Assembly (NCBI GenBank): GCA_964637725.1
Contig: CAZWXH010000025.1
Location: forward strand, 1-19,866
Source of the DNA: CAZWXH01 sp964637725
Lineage (GTDB): Bacteria; Bacillota_I; Bacilli_A; Erysipelotrichales; Coprobacillaceae
Direction: 5' to 3'
Length of the DNA: 19,866 nt
The notes beneath the pieces are model-generated. The model searched no databases and was not told the DNA's origin. It was given only the letters and a program-made list of their open reading frames with translations. This document shows positions 6,823-14,136 of the stretch, piece by piece. Numbering within the stretch: the stretch's first letter is position 1; each line of letters starts with the position of its first letter. The position numbers were made by a program, and so were the translations under genes.

Positions 6823-6829
6823 GGTATTG

Positions 6830-6866
6830 AAAAAGGAGTTTATCTTATGGTAAACTCCTTTTTTCA
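6830..6866. terminator. Bidirectional terminator between the ABC operon and the MATE gene
   Basis: A perfect 13-bp stem, AAAAAGGAGTTTA (6830-6842) with TAAACTCCTTTTT (6851-6863), loop of 8 nt, with T-runs in both readings. It lies 7 nt after the stop of the plus-strand operon and 5 nt after the minus-strand MATE stop, serving both convergent units. Confidence 0.92.
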
Positions 6867-6868
6867 TA

Positions 6869-8224
6869 TTAATGACTTTCAGATACATAATAATTTTCTT
6901 TTAATTTTTTCATTACAAATATAAAACAAACTGTAATAACAAGACCTTTTAGAATACTTGTTATTGAGATTGCCCACCATATTCCATTTAATGCCAAGAA
7001 GGTAGAAGACAATAGAATAACAAGAGGGATTCTTAATCCTGTTAATGTAATAGACACAAATGAAGGAATAAAGGTTTTTCCTAATCCGTTAAGAGTTCCC
7101 GCTAATGTACTTTCGATACACATGAATAATTGAGAGAACGCTAATATTTGAAGATAATCTACTCCTAAAGGAATAACTGAAGGATCACTTATAAAGATTT
7201 GAAATATAATCTGTGGAAAAAACAAAAGAACTGATGTTGTTAAAACACCCCACATGATACATACCTTAGTCGCTGAATATGTTCCTTCTTTTACACGCTT
7301 GATATTATTAGCTCCGTAGTTTTGGGCCACAAAAGCATTAAGGGCACTACCAAACCCTTCAGCACTCATCCATGATATGGATTCTATTTGAGAGCCTACT
7401 TTTTGAACTGCAATAGCGACGTCACCATAACCAGCAATATAGCGAGCTATAATCATGGAAATAAAAGTAAAAGTCATACTTTGAATTCCGATTGGCAAGC
7501 CAATCTTCATAATTCTTTTATAGATAGGAAAGATGATTCTTTGTTTGAGTTTGACTTCATCAAATAAAACCAAATCCTTTTTAGCATAGTAAATCATAAA
7601 TATAAAGACAATAATTTGTGCTATGACAGTTGCTATTGCAGCACCTGCTACCCCCATGTTAAAAGTAAAAATCATCAAAGGATCTAAGACAACATTGATA
7701 GCTAAACCTATAGTTGTTGCTACAAAAGGATGATGACTATTACCAATTGCTGTCATTAAACTTGTCATAATCTGATTTAAGAAGTTAATAACAACCAAGC
7801 CACAAGTAATAATCAGATACACCTCAGCTTGCTTTATGACATCTGGTGAAGTGAGTCCAAAAAAGGCAATCATTGGTTTATAGAATAATAACGTCAACAC
7901 GCCAAAAATTACCCCAAATATAACTCCTAAATGTATTGTTCCAGTCGCATAAGTCGCGGCTTTTTCTTTTTTATTTGCACCTATACTTTGACCAACACAA
8001 ACTTGCCCTCCCATTCTGGCTAGGGCACTAATTCCGTTAGATAACCACATATACATACCGGCACTTCCTACTGCCGCTACCGCTGGGGCTCCCAGTTTAC
8101 CTATCCATATCATATCTGTAAGGTTATAGGCCATCTGAATAAGTGAAGTTCCCATAATCGGTAATGCTAACTTCATAAGTGTTGAAAATATTGGCCCTTT
8201 TAATAAATCTACTTTTTTTTGCAT
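6869..8224 (-). CDS. MATE-family multidrug and toxin efflux transporter
   Basis: A 451-aa inner-membrane protein with about twelve hydrophobic segments, the usual MATE size and topology. It would export organic cations or drugs using a sodium or proton gradient. Diagnostic stretches are the N-terminal ALPIMGTSLIQMAYNLTDMIWIGKLG (MATE helix 1-2 region), RMGGQVCVGQSIGANKKEKA (loop 2-3), and the second-half repeat KIGLPIGIQSMTFTFISMIIARYIAGYG followed by AFVAQNYGANN. AGAGG lies about 10 nt upstream of the ATG. It is the last gene of the minus-strand run after parB, but the hairpin at 8255-8277 separates them and the gene may depend on read-through or its own weak promoter. Subfamily (NorM or DinF type) and substrate cannot be told from sequence alone. 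Confidence 0.93.
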   Translation of the reverse strand: MQKKVDLLKGPIFSTLMKLALPIMGTSLIQMAYNLTDMIWIGKLGAPAVAAVGSAGMYMWLSNGISALARMGGQVCVGQSIGANKKEKAATYATGTIHLGVIFGVIFGVLTLLFYKPMIAFFGLTSPDVIKQAEVYLIITCGLVVINFLNQIMTSLMTAIGNSHHPFVATTIGLAINVVLDPLMIFTFNMGVAGAAIATVIAQIIVFIFMIYYAKKDLVLFDEVKLKQRIIFPIYKRIMKIGLPIGIQSMTFTFISMIIARYIAGYGDVAIAVQKVGSQIESISWMSAEGFGSALNAFVAQNYGANNIKRVKEGTYSATKVCIMWGVLTTSVLLFFPQIIFQIFISDPSVIPLGVDYLQILAFSQLFMCIESTLAGTLNGLGKTFIPSFVSITLTGLRIPLVILLSSTFLALNGIWWAISITSILKGLVITVCFIFVMKKLKENYYVSESH

Positions 8225-8250
8225 TCTTATATATCCTCTCTTTGGAAGTT

Positions 8251-8277
8251 GAAAGGATAATTGCGATGCAATTATCC
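8251..8277 (-). terminator. Hairpin after parB, likely terminator
   Basis: A perfect 10-bp stem (GGATAATTGC 8255-8264, GCAATTATCC 8268-8277, loop GAT) starts at the last base of the parB stop codon. On the minus strand it is followed by TTTCAACTT, a weak T-run, so termination may be partial and let transcription continue into the MATE gene. Confidence 0.6.
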
Positions 8278-9164
8278 TAGTCTTCTATAACTCCCATTAG
8301 TTCTAAAATTCTATTTAAATCATTTGTATCAGTGTACTTTAGCGTTATTGTATTGTCGCTAAGTTTAATCTTTGTTCGATATTTCTTTCTTAATAACCCT
8401 TCTACATAAGTATATTCTTTAGGTTTTTCTTCTTTAGGTTTTGCTTTTCTAGCCTCTTGAAGTTTAACACCTTTCACAATATCTTCTACTTCTCTTACTG
8501 AAAGTTCATTTTGAATGGCTTTATCAGCAATCTCTAACGCCTTATTTTCATCAATCGTAATTAAAGGTTTAATATGTCCCATTGTTAAGATTCCATCAAG
8601 AACATAATCTTGAAGTTTTTGTGGCATTTTTAATAACCTTACTGTATTTGCTATATGAGCTCTTGATTTCCCTACTCGTTTAGACAATTCTTCTTGCGTA
8701 ATCTTTAACTTATCCATCAAAGAACGGTAAGCCTGAGCTTCTTCTATCGCATTCAAATCTTCTCTTTGTATATTTTCTAATAACGCAATTTCCATCATTT
8801 GTTGATCTGTAAATTCAACAATAATTGCTGGAACTTCTTCTAACCCTACTATTGTCGCTGCTCTAAAACGTCTTTCTCCAGCGACTATATCATAGCCTTT
8901 AATTGATTGTTTCAATATGATTGGTTGAAAGATTCCATGTTCTTTAATTGATTCAGCTAACTCATTTAATTTTTCCTCATCAAAATGCTTTCTTGGTTGA
9001 TAAGGATTTGGTCTAATATCTTTTAAAGGAATATTAACTTGTGATAATTGTGGAGCTTTCTTTTCAATTGCATTAATAACAGATTGTAAATCTGCACCTT
9101 GAGCTCCATCATTAAAAATAGCATCCAAGCCTTTTCCTAATTTTTTTGTTTTCTTAGTTGCCAT
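8277..9164 (-). CDS. parB: Chromosome partitioning protein ParB (Spo0J family)
   Basis: ParB is a CTP-dependent DNA clamp that loads at parS sites and spreads, marking the origin region for segregation with ParA and SMC. This one has 295 aa, close to the usual 280-300. The N-terminal GKGLDAIF (11-17) is the ParA-stimulating segment. IRPNPYQPRKHFDEEKL (50-66) begins the ParB/Srx domain, GERRFRAA (96-103) is the CTP/arginine motif, and LLENIQREDLN (128-138) is the C-motif. A helix-turn-helix for parS lies near 155-177 (ITQEELSKRVGKSRAHIANTVRLL). The C-terminal about 50 residues form the dimerisation domain. It overlaps parA by 11 nt, implying coupled translation. The alternative Noc is less likely because parA directly precedes it and the GKGLDAIF tail is kept. 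Confidence 0.95.
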   Translation of the reverse strand: MATKKTKKLGKGLDAIFNDGAQGADLQSVINAIEKKAPQLSQVNIPLKDIRPNPYQPRKHFDEEKLNELAESIKEHGIFQPIILKQSIKGYDIVAGERRFRAATIVGLEEVPAIIVEFTDQQMMEIALLENIQREDLNAIEEAQAYRSLMDKLKITQEELSKRVGKSRAHIANTVRLLKMPQKLQDYVLDGILTMGHIKPLITIDENKALEIADKAIQNELSVREVEDIVKGVKLQEARKAKPKEEKPKEYTYVEGLLRKKYRTKIKLSDNTITLKYTDTNDLNRILELMGVIED

Positions 9165-9924
9165 TACGTTTCACCACTTCCTTCGCAAGTTTTCCATATG
9201 CTTTAGCACCTTCTGATTGACTATCATAATCAAAGATATTTAAGCCTTCTGAAGGAGCCTCTGATAATTTGATATTTCTTGGAATAATAACATCATAAAC
9301 TTTCTCTTTAAAATACTTTCTTACCTCTTGAGTAACTTCAATTCCTAAGTTTGTTCTTGAATCTAACATTGTAAGTAAAACACCTTCTATTGTTAAATCC
9401 TCATTAAAAACTCCTTGGGTTAATAAAATAGTATTCAATAATTGAGTCAATCCTTCTAGTGCATAGTATTCGCATTGAACTGGAATCAATACTGAATCAG
9501 AAGCAGTTAAAGCATTCGTATTTAGTAAACCTAAAGCCGGTGGACAATCAATAATGACATAATCATAATTATCTTTCACTTTTACCAAAACATTTTTTAA
9601 TCTTTGTTCTCTCCCAGACTTAAACTGAGATAATTCTATTTCTACTCCTGCTAAATCTATGTTAGCAGGGACAACATCTAAGTTCTTCACATCAGAGCTT
9701 ACAATGATTTTATCAAGCGAAACACCTTGAGTTATGGCATCATAAATCGTCAAATCAAGTTGAGTTCGGTCAATCCCTATCCCTTGAGTGGCATTAGCTT
9801 GAGGATCAATATCAATTAATAAGACTTTCTTTCCTCGATATGCAAGTGCAGCACTTAAATTGACACTTGTTGTTGTTTTTCCAACTCCACCTTTTTGATT
9901 TGTTATTGCAATTACTTTTGCCAT
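9154..9924 (-). CDS. parA: Chromosome partitioning ATPase ParA (Soj)
   Basis: A 256-aa ParA/MinD-type ATPase that binds DNA as an ATP dimer and is released by ParB. The deviant Walker A KGGVGKTT (11-18) carries the signature lysine K11. LLIDIDPQANAT (35-46) is the A' motif, and YDYVIIDCPPALGLL (about 120-134) the Walker B region. Length and motifs are those of chromosomal Soj rather than plasmid ParA, which often carries an N-terminal helix-turn-helix. GAGGAGG lies upstream of the ATG. A TGTGATAAAAT extended-10-like element near 9955-9965 (minus strand) could start transcription just after psd, but the 47-bp gap also allows co-transcription with pssA-psd. parB follows with an 11-nt overlap. 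Confidence 0.95.
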   Translation of the reverse strand: MAKVIAITNQKGGVGKTTTSVNLSAALAYRGKKVLLIDIDPQANATQGIGIDRTQLDLTIYDAITQGVSLDKIIVSSDVKNLDVVPANIDLAGVEIELSQFKSGREQRLKNVLVKVKDNYDYVIIDCPPALGLLNTNALTASDSVLIPVQCEYYALEGLTQLLNTILLTQGVFNEDLTIEGVLLTMLDSRTNLGIEVTQEVRKYFKEKVYDVIIPRNIKLSEAPSEGLNIFDYDSQSEGAKAYGKLAKEVVKRNGN

Positions 9925-9971
9925 AATTTTTCCTCCTCAATATTTCTGCTTGATTATTTTATCACACTACT

Positions 9972-10832
9972 TTATTTTTTAACACCTATTTTTTCTCCTA
10001 GTGATACTTTTGTTTCATGATGTTCTTTTGAATTATTTATAATATCTTGATCTATAATTACTTCATCTTTCTTAATAAAGACAACAATTGTAGAACCACC
10101 AAATTCAAAATAACCTTTTTCTTCACCTTTAGAAAAAGACTTCACAGGATGATTGACAATTCTTCCAACCATCATTGCTCCAACTTCCATATAAATAACA
10201 TCTCCAAAGTTCTTAGTATGTAACAAAGAATATGAACGGGAGTTTTGTTTATATATTGGATAGTAATCATTCGCAATTGGATTAACAGTATGAAATTTAC
10301 CTTTAATGTAATGATCTTTTTCTTTTGTTCCATCATCAATAAAACAATAACGATGATAATCATCAACTGTTAATCTAAAGATTAAACAGATTCCACCATG
10401 ATACTCTTTAGCAAGATCCTTATTATCTAATAAATCTTCTAAAGAATATAAAGAATCTTTTATTTTTAAATATGTTTCTTCATTAATAGGATAGTAAGTT
10501 AATTTTGAATCAGCTGGTGATATCAATATATCTGAATTATTATCTATTGGTCTTTGTCCATCTTTTATTTTTCTTGTAAAAAAATCATTATAACTATTGT
10601 AGGTTTGTGTTATATATTGACTCATATCAATATGATTTTCTTCAATAAAGGGTTTAATTCTTCTTTTAGAAAAAGAAGAACTCATATACTTACCACCAAT
10701 ATTGGTAATAAAAGGAAGGGTTAATACTTTTAGTACGCATCTTCCAAATATACTTGTATATAGAGATTTTAAAAGGTTATCTTGACTTTGATCAACAATA
10801 ACCTCTTGTCCTTGACGATTAATAATTTTCAT
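9972..10832 (-). CDS. psd: Phosphatidylserine decarboxylase proenzyme
   Basis: Converts phosphatidylserine to phosphatidylethanolamine at the membrane, using a pyruvoyl group made by self-cleavage. The 286-aa proenzyme has the cleavage motif GGST (245-248): cutting before S247 gives a large beta chain and a small alpha chain of about 40 residues with the pyruvoyl group. SPADSKL (105-111) and LTVDDYHRYCF (154-164), with H160, supply the charge-relay residues of the family. Its ATG overlaps the pssA stop by one base (TAATG) and has no own ribosome binding site, so translation depends on pssA. It is followed 47 bp on by parA. This is the Gram-positive/clostridial form that pairs with membrane-type PssA. 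Confidence 0.95.
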   Translation of the reverse strand: MKIINRQGQEVIVDQSQDNLLKSLYTSIFGRCVLKVLTLPFITNIGGKYMSSSFSKRRIKPFIEENHIDMSQYITQTYNSYNDFFTRKIKDGQRPIDNNSDILISPADSKLTYYPINEETYLKIKDSLYSLEDLLDNKDLAKEYHGGICLIFRLTVDDYHRYCFIDDGTKEKDHYIKGKFHTVNPIANDYYPIYKQNSRSYSLLHTKNFGDVIYMEVGAMMVGRIVNHPVKSFSKGEEKGYFEFGGSTIVVFIKKDEVIIDQDIINNSKEHHETKVSLGEKIGVKK

Positions 10833-11449
10833 TATAGAAACAATAACCCTACTAATATAACTGCCCCTACAACAACAAGACCAAGAACACCTTTTAATCC
10901 AGGTTTAATAATTTTAAAATCCACGACGAATGCAACTGCAACTATAGCCATAACGACTCCATAAACAATATGCATTGTAGGCACTCCTACAAATACTTTT
11001 ACTAAATATACCAAAGGAAATATCAACGATGCACTTGTAACTGGCAATCCTTGATAATACTTTCTTTTTTCAGTTGTTCCTTGTTGTCTCATTTCTTCAA
11101 CAACATTAAAATACCCAAGTCTACTAACTGCGCCAACAGCGTATAAACTAAAGACAATAAGCCATGGTATACCTTTTAATCCCATTGTATAACCTATGAT
11201 TGCTGGAAATATTCCAAATGCAAACATATCTACTAATGAATCAATTTGAATACCAAACTTCTTTTCTTCTTCTGTTCTTCCCTTCTTTGTACGTGCAACA
11301 ATTCCATCAAAAGAATCGAACGCCCCACATAAAAGCAAACAGATAAGCGCTCCAACATATTCTCCACAAAAGGCTAAATGTGTTCCAAACAAAGCACTTA
11401 AAAGACTTAGATACGTTAGTATAACTGTATAGTTGTAATAACCGATCAT
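10832..11449 (-). CDS. pssA: CDP-diacylglycerol-serine O-phosphatidyltransferase
   Basis: Makes phosphatidylserine from CDP-diacylglycerol and serine, feeding Psd, whose gene is directly downstream. The 205-aa protein is a multi-span member of the CDP-alcohol phosphotransferase family. The active-site signature is D45-x2-D48-G49-x2-A52-R53, then G66, D70 and D74 (IQIDSLVDMFAFG). The AR-to-G spacing is 12 rather than 8 residues, because of an inserted basic/acidic TKKGRTEEEKK; I believe this is typical of firmicute PssA. GGGAG lies 8 nt before the ATG. An extended -10 (TGTTATAAT) is found about 35 nt upstream. The stop codon overlaps the psd start by one base. Confidence 0.94.
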   Translation of the reverse strand: MIGYYNYTVILTYLSLLSALFGTHLAFCGEYVGALICLLLCGAFDSFDGIVARTKKGRTEEEKKFGIQIDSLVDMFAFGIFPAIIGYTMGLKGIPWLIVFSLYAVGAVSRLGYFNVVEEMRQQGTTEKRKYYQGLPVTSASLIFPLVYLVKVFVGVPTMHIVYGVVMAIVAVAFVVDFKIIKPGLKGVLGLVVVGAVILVGLLFL

Positions 11450-11482
11450 ATTTTTTCTCCCAGTTTCTAATTTAACATTTGT

Positions 11483-11491
11483 ATTATAACA
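11483..11491 (-). promoter_or_regulatory. Extended -10 promoter of pssA-psd
   Basis: On the minus strand TGTTATAAT (11491-11483) is a perfect extended -10. The -35 position at 17 bp is TATATA, a poor match, as is common for extended -10 promoters. It lies between the CapA terminator (11536-11563) and the pssA start, so it should drive pssA and psd and perhaps parA-parB. Confidence 0.6.
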
Positions 11492-11532
11492 TACTTCTAC
11501 AAATTTATATAGAGCAATATGACTTTCATAGT

Positions 11533-11563
11533 AAAAACTATACTAGTTTTATCTAGTATAGTT
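11533..11563 (-). terminator. Terminator of the lemA-to-CapA operon
   Basis: A perfect 11-bp stem, AACTATACTAG (11536-11546) with CTAGTATAGTT (11553-11563), 6-nt loop. On the minus strand it is followed by five T. It overlaps the stop codon of the CapA gene (11562-11564). Confidence 0.9.
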
Positions 11564-12698
11564 ATTGATCAATTTTTATTCCACTTGTCATTCTTTCTTT
11601 AACCTTATCCATCATTTTTTTTCTAGAAATCTCAATTCCATTATATCCGTTTAATCCATGTTGACTTGCAAGTTTATCAGTATAATCTTTAAGTCGATAG
11701 ATGGTAAAACCTTTTCTTGTTTTCATGATATCACTAGCATCCGTTACTTCATAATGATTCAATAAGGGAACCAATGTAACATCTTTAATACTTACAATGT
11801 TATTTTCTTTCTTTAAATTAAAACTTAGCATTCCTCCAAGTTGTGATTCTTCTTCTAACATTCCATTCACAAAATTTCCAAGACTATAAGCAACTAAAGT
11901 CTTATGTCCATCTTTTCCTTCTACCCATTCAACAGGTTGTAAAGTATGTGAATGAGTTCCAATAATGATGTCCACACCTAAATCAGCTAATTTCTTTGCA
12001 TATGTTCTTTGAAAATTATTAGGTTCTATATCAAATTCTTCACCCCAATGACATGAAACAATAACAATATCACTAACTTCTTTTGCATTTTCTACATCTC
12101 TTCTTATTTTAGCTTCATCAAATCCACCAATCGCATAACGATGAACATCATCCTCTGTTTCGTTATATTGGTTATAAGCAAGCAATCCTATTTTAATTCC
12201 CTTTTTTTCAATGACTGGAATATTATCTCTATCTTCTTTATTCTCGATAAGTCCAATATATGTCAAATCCTCTTGTTCTTTAAAAGTATGAATTGAATTT
12301 ACAATACCTTTAAAGCCTTTATCAAAAGCATGATTGGTTGCGCCATTAACAATGTCAAAACCAACTTCACTTAAGTTCTTTGCCATAACTTCAGGGGTAT
12401 TAAAAAATGGAAACCCTGTTAAACCAAGATCATTTCCACCAAGGATAGTTTCTTGATTCACAAACGATAAATCTGCTTTTTTTATGTATGGTTGAATATT
12501 TCTATAATACGGTTTAAAGTCATGTCCGTCATCGGTTTTTGCGACATCCATTAACCTTTCATGCATCAGATTATCACCAACTGCTACAAAAGAGACTTCA
12601 TCTTTCTTTTCAACAGTAGGTTCTTTCTTTGGTTCTTCCTCTTTGCTTTGACAACCTACTATAAGTAATGCTGCCAGTAACAATTTTATAATTTTCAT
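11562..12698 (-). CDS. CapA-family lipoprotein, last gene of the lemA operon
   Basis: A 378-aa member of the CapA metallophosphatase-like family. A GTG at 12704 is possible, but the Shine-Dalgarno AAGGAG (12704-12709) overlaps it and sits 5 nt before the ATG at 12698. That start gives the lipoprotein signal MKIIKLLLAALLIVGC with Cys16. A charged linker (SKEEEPKKEPTVEKKDE) follows, then the domain: AVGDNLMHE (39-47), VNQETILGG (80-88), GATNHAFDKG (119-128), CHWGEEF (216-222), IIIGTHSHTLQPVE (244-257) and YSLGNF. It would be anchored outside the membrane. It probably processes or recognises a wall or polyanionic polymer, but no partner genes for capsule synthesis are present. It is a paralogue of the protein at 1668-2777. 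Confidence 0.92.
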   Translation of the reverse strand: MKIIKLLLAALLIVGCQSKEEEPKKEPTVEKKDEVSFVAVGDNLMHERLMDVAKTDDGHDFKPYYRNIQPYIKKADLSFVNQETILGGNDLGLTGFPFFNTPEVMAKNLSEVGFDIVNGATNHAFDKGFKGIVNSIHTFKEQEDLTYIGLIENKEDRDNIPVIEKKGIKIGLLAYNQYNETEDDVHRYAIGGFDEAKIRRDVENAKEVSDIVIVSCHWGEEFDIEPNNFQRTYAKKLADLGVDIIIGTHSHTLQPVEWVEGKDGHKTLVAYSLGNFVNGMLEEESQLGGMLSFNLKKENNIVSIKDVTLVPLLNHYEVTDASDIMKTRKGFTIYRLKDYTDKLASQHGLNGYNGIEISRKKMMDKVKERMTSGIKIDQ

Positions 12699-12707
12699 AA
12701 GCACTCC

Positions 12708-13217
12708 TTACTTTGTCGTACTTCCAAACCCACCATTTCGCTTGTCAGTCACGTCATCATCTTCCACGATACCATACTGCATAAAGATTCCTTGAGCGAT
12801 TCCTTGTCCTGCTTTCACATCAACAACTTTATTCTCATTAGAATCATTAGTCATTTTAATAAATATATGTCCTTCATTATCAGAGTTAAAGTAATCACTA
12901 TCAATTACCCCAACTGTATTATTTAATTGTAATCGATATTTAAAACCTAAACCACTTCTAGGATAAATCATCAAAACCCATCTTTCATTCATTTCACATC
13001 TTATTCCAGTTGGAATTTTAAGTGTTTCGCCAGGATTTAATTTTACATCAATAGGTGTATAAAAGTCATAACCTGCTGATCCTTTTGTTGCACGTTTTGG
13101 TAATTGTAATTGATTATAAACATCTTGAATCACTTCATTTGATGCTGATTTATCATAATCTAAATATGCCTCTTCAAATTGTTTAAATGATACTTTATAA
13201 AATTTTGCTGTTTCCAT
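12708..13217 (-). CDS. dut: dUTP diphosphatase (trimeric dUTPase family)
   Basis: Hydrolyses dUTP to dUMP and pyrophosphate, keeping uracil out of DNA and supplying dUMP to thymidylate synthase. At 169 aa it is slightly longer than classic bacterial Dut (about 150) because of a 40-residue N-terminal extension. All five family motifs are seen: AGYDFY (48-53), PRSGLGFKY (86-94), GVIDSDYFN (103-111), GQGIAQGIF (137-145) and the C-terminal RNGGFGSTTK (160-169). The aspartate of motif 3 and the glycine-rich arm of motif 5 are intact, so it should be active. dCTP deaminase is a related fold, but motif 3 and the C-terminal arm favour dUTPase. It sits between envelope lipoprotein genes, its ribosome site (AAGGGGAT) overlapping the end of the upstream gene. 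Confidence 0.92.
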   Translation of the reverse strand: METAKFYKVSFKQFEEAYLDYDKSASNEVIQDVYNQLQLPKRATKGSAGYDFYTPIDVKLNPGETLKIPTGIRCEMNERWVLMIYPRSGLGFKYRLQLNNTVGVIDSDYFNSDNEGHIFIKMTNDSNENKVVDVKAGQGIAQGIFMQYGIVEDDDVTDKRNGGFGSTTK

Positions 13218-13227
13218 AATTATCCCC

Positions 13228-14124
13228 TTATTTATAATATTCTTCTAATGTTATTTTTTCCTTATGTAGTTTCGTTGCTAAATCAACGCCAACATAACGT
13301 ATATGCCATGGTTCATAGCCATAGTTAGTAATAGCGACTTTATCTTTAGGATATCTAAGTATAAAGCCATACTTATAAGCGTCACTTTCAATAAACTCAC
13401 CTACTGGGCTTGTTGCGACACTTTCACTCAAACGATCACCTGTCTTTTTATAAGAGACATCAATAGCGAGTCCTAATTGATGTTCACTTCTACCAGGATA
13501 GGCACTATATTGAGAAGCATACTCTTCACCATAGACTTTCACTTGATTATTCCAAAATAATTCTTGTTTTTCATTTTCACGATAAGCTGAAATTGAATAA
13601 ATCTCAATACCTTTATCCTTTGCTGCTTGATAAAACTTACTATAAGCAGCATTTGCTTCTTTTCTTAACATCATATACTGACTATCAATAACTGATTCTA
13701 AATCATTTGGTTTCCATCCCTCAGGAATTTGGTTAACCTTATTAATAAGAACAGTGACGTCTTCTGGATTCTTGACAATATCAGCAGTGACATCCAAAGG
13801 ACTATAAATATTATTCTCATAAAAATCTACAATATCAACTTTTAGAATCTTTTTAACTTCATTACCATCTGTATCTTTTAAAGAATATTCAATCTGATTA
13901 CTTCCCACTTGAGAAGAATCTATAGTCTTATATTTAACTTTGGATTTTAAATCACCATCTTCATTATCCTTGGCTGTTAATAAATATGATAGATAATCTA
14001 CTTCACTATCACGACTTATTTGAACACGAGAATTCTTAAATTCTAAAACAGGTTTCTCATTTGTTGTTTTTGAGCACCCTACGAGTAAAATCATACTCAT
14101 TATCAATAAGATCTTTTGTTTCAT
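13228..14124 (-). CDS. M15B D-alanyl-D-alanine carboxypeptidase lipoprotein (VanY/DdpX-like) with an Ig-like domain
   Basis: A 298-aa lipoprotein: signal MKQKILLIMSMILLVGC with Cys17, then an Ig-like/DUF5011-type domain (about 25-100, with AKDNEDGDLKSKV and YSLKDTDGNEV). The peptidase domain (about 140-298) contains SAYRENEKQ (179-187), the zinc motif SEHQLGLAID (213-222, H215 and D222), and EPWHIRY (271-277, catalytic E271 and zinc ligand H274). The protein trims the terminal D-Ala of peptidoglycan stem peptides outside the cell. No vancomycin-resistance genes (vanRSHAX) are near, so this is ordinary wall maturation. AAAGGAGG lies 6 nt upstream of the ATG, right after the stop of the DUF2207 gene, and dut follows after 10 nt. 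Confidence 0.93.
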   Translation of the reverse strand: MKQKILLIMSMILLVGCSKTTNEKPVLEFKNSRVQISRDSEVDYLSYLLTAKDNEDGDLKSKVKYKTIDSSQVGSNQIEYSLKDTDGNEVKKILKVDIVDFYENNIYSPLDVTADIVKNPEDVTVLINKVNQIPEGWKPNDLESVIDSQYMMLRKEANAAYSKFYQAAKDKGIEIYSISAYRENEKQELFWNNQVKVYGEEYASQYSAYPGRSEHQLGLAIDVSYKKTGDRLSESVATSPVGEFIESDAYKYGFILRYPKDKVAITNYGYEPWHIRYVGVDLATKLHKEKITLEEYYK

Positions 14125-14136
14125 AACAGCCTCCTT

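Noticed and set aside
9160..9176. GTGAAAC half-site at the parA-parB junction as a parS
   Set aside because: Only one half matches; the other side has almost no agreement with parS. No full parS was found in the window.
13228..14124. Vancomycin-resistance carboxypeptidase VanY
   Set aside because: No vanRS, vanH, ligase or vanX genes are near; the family is common in ordinary cell-wall maturation.
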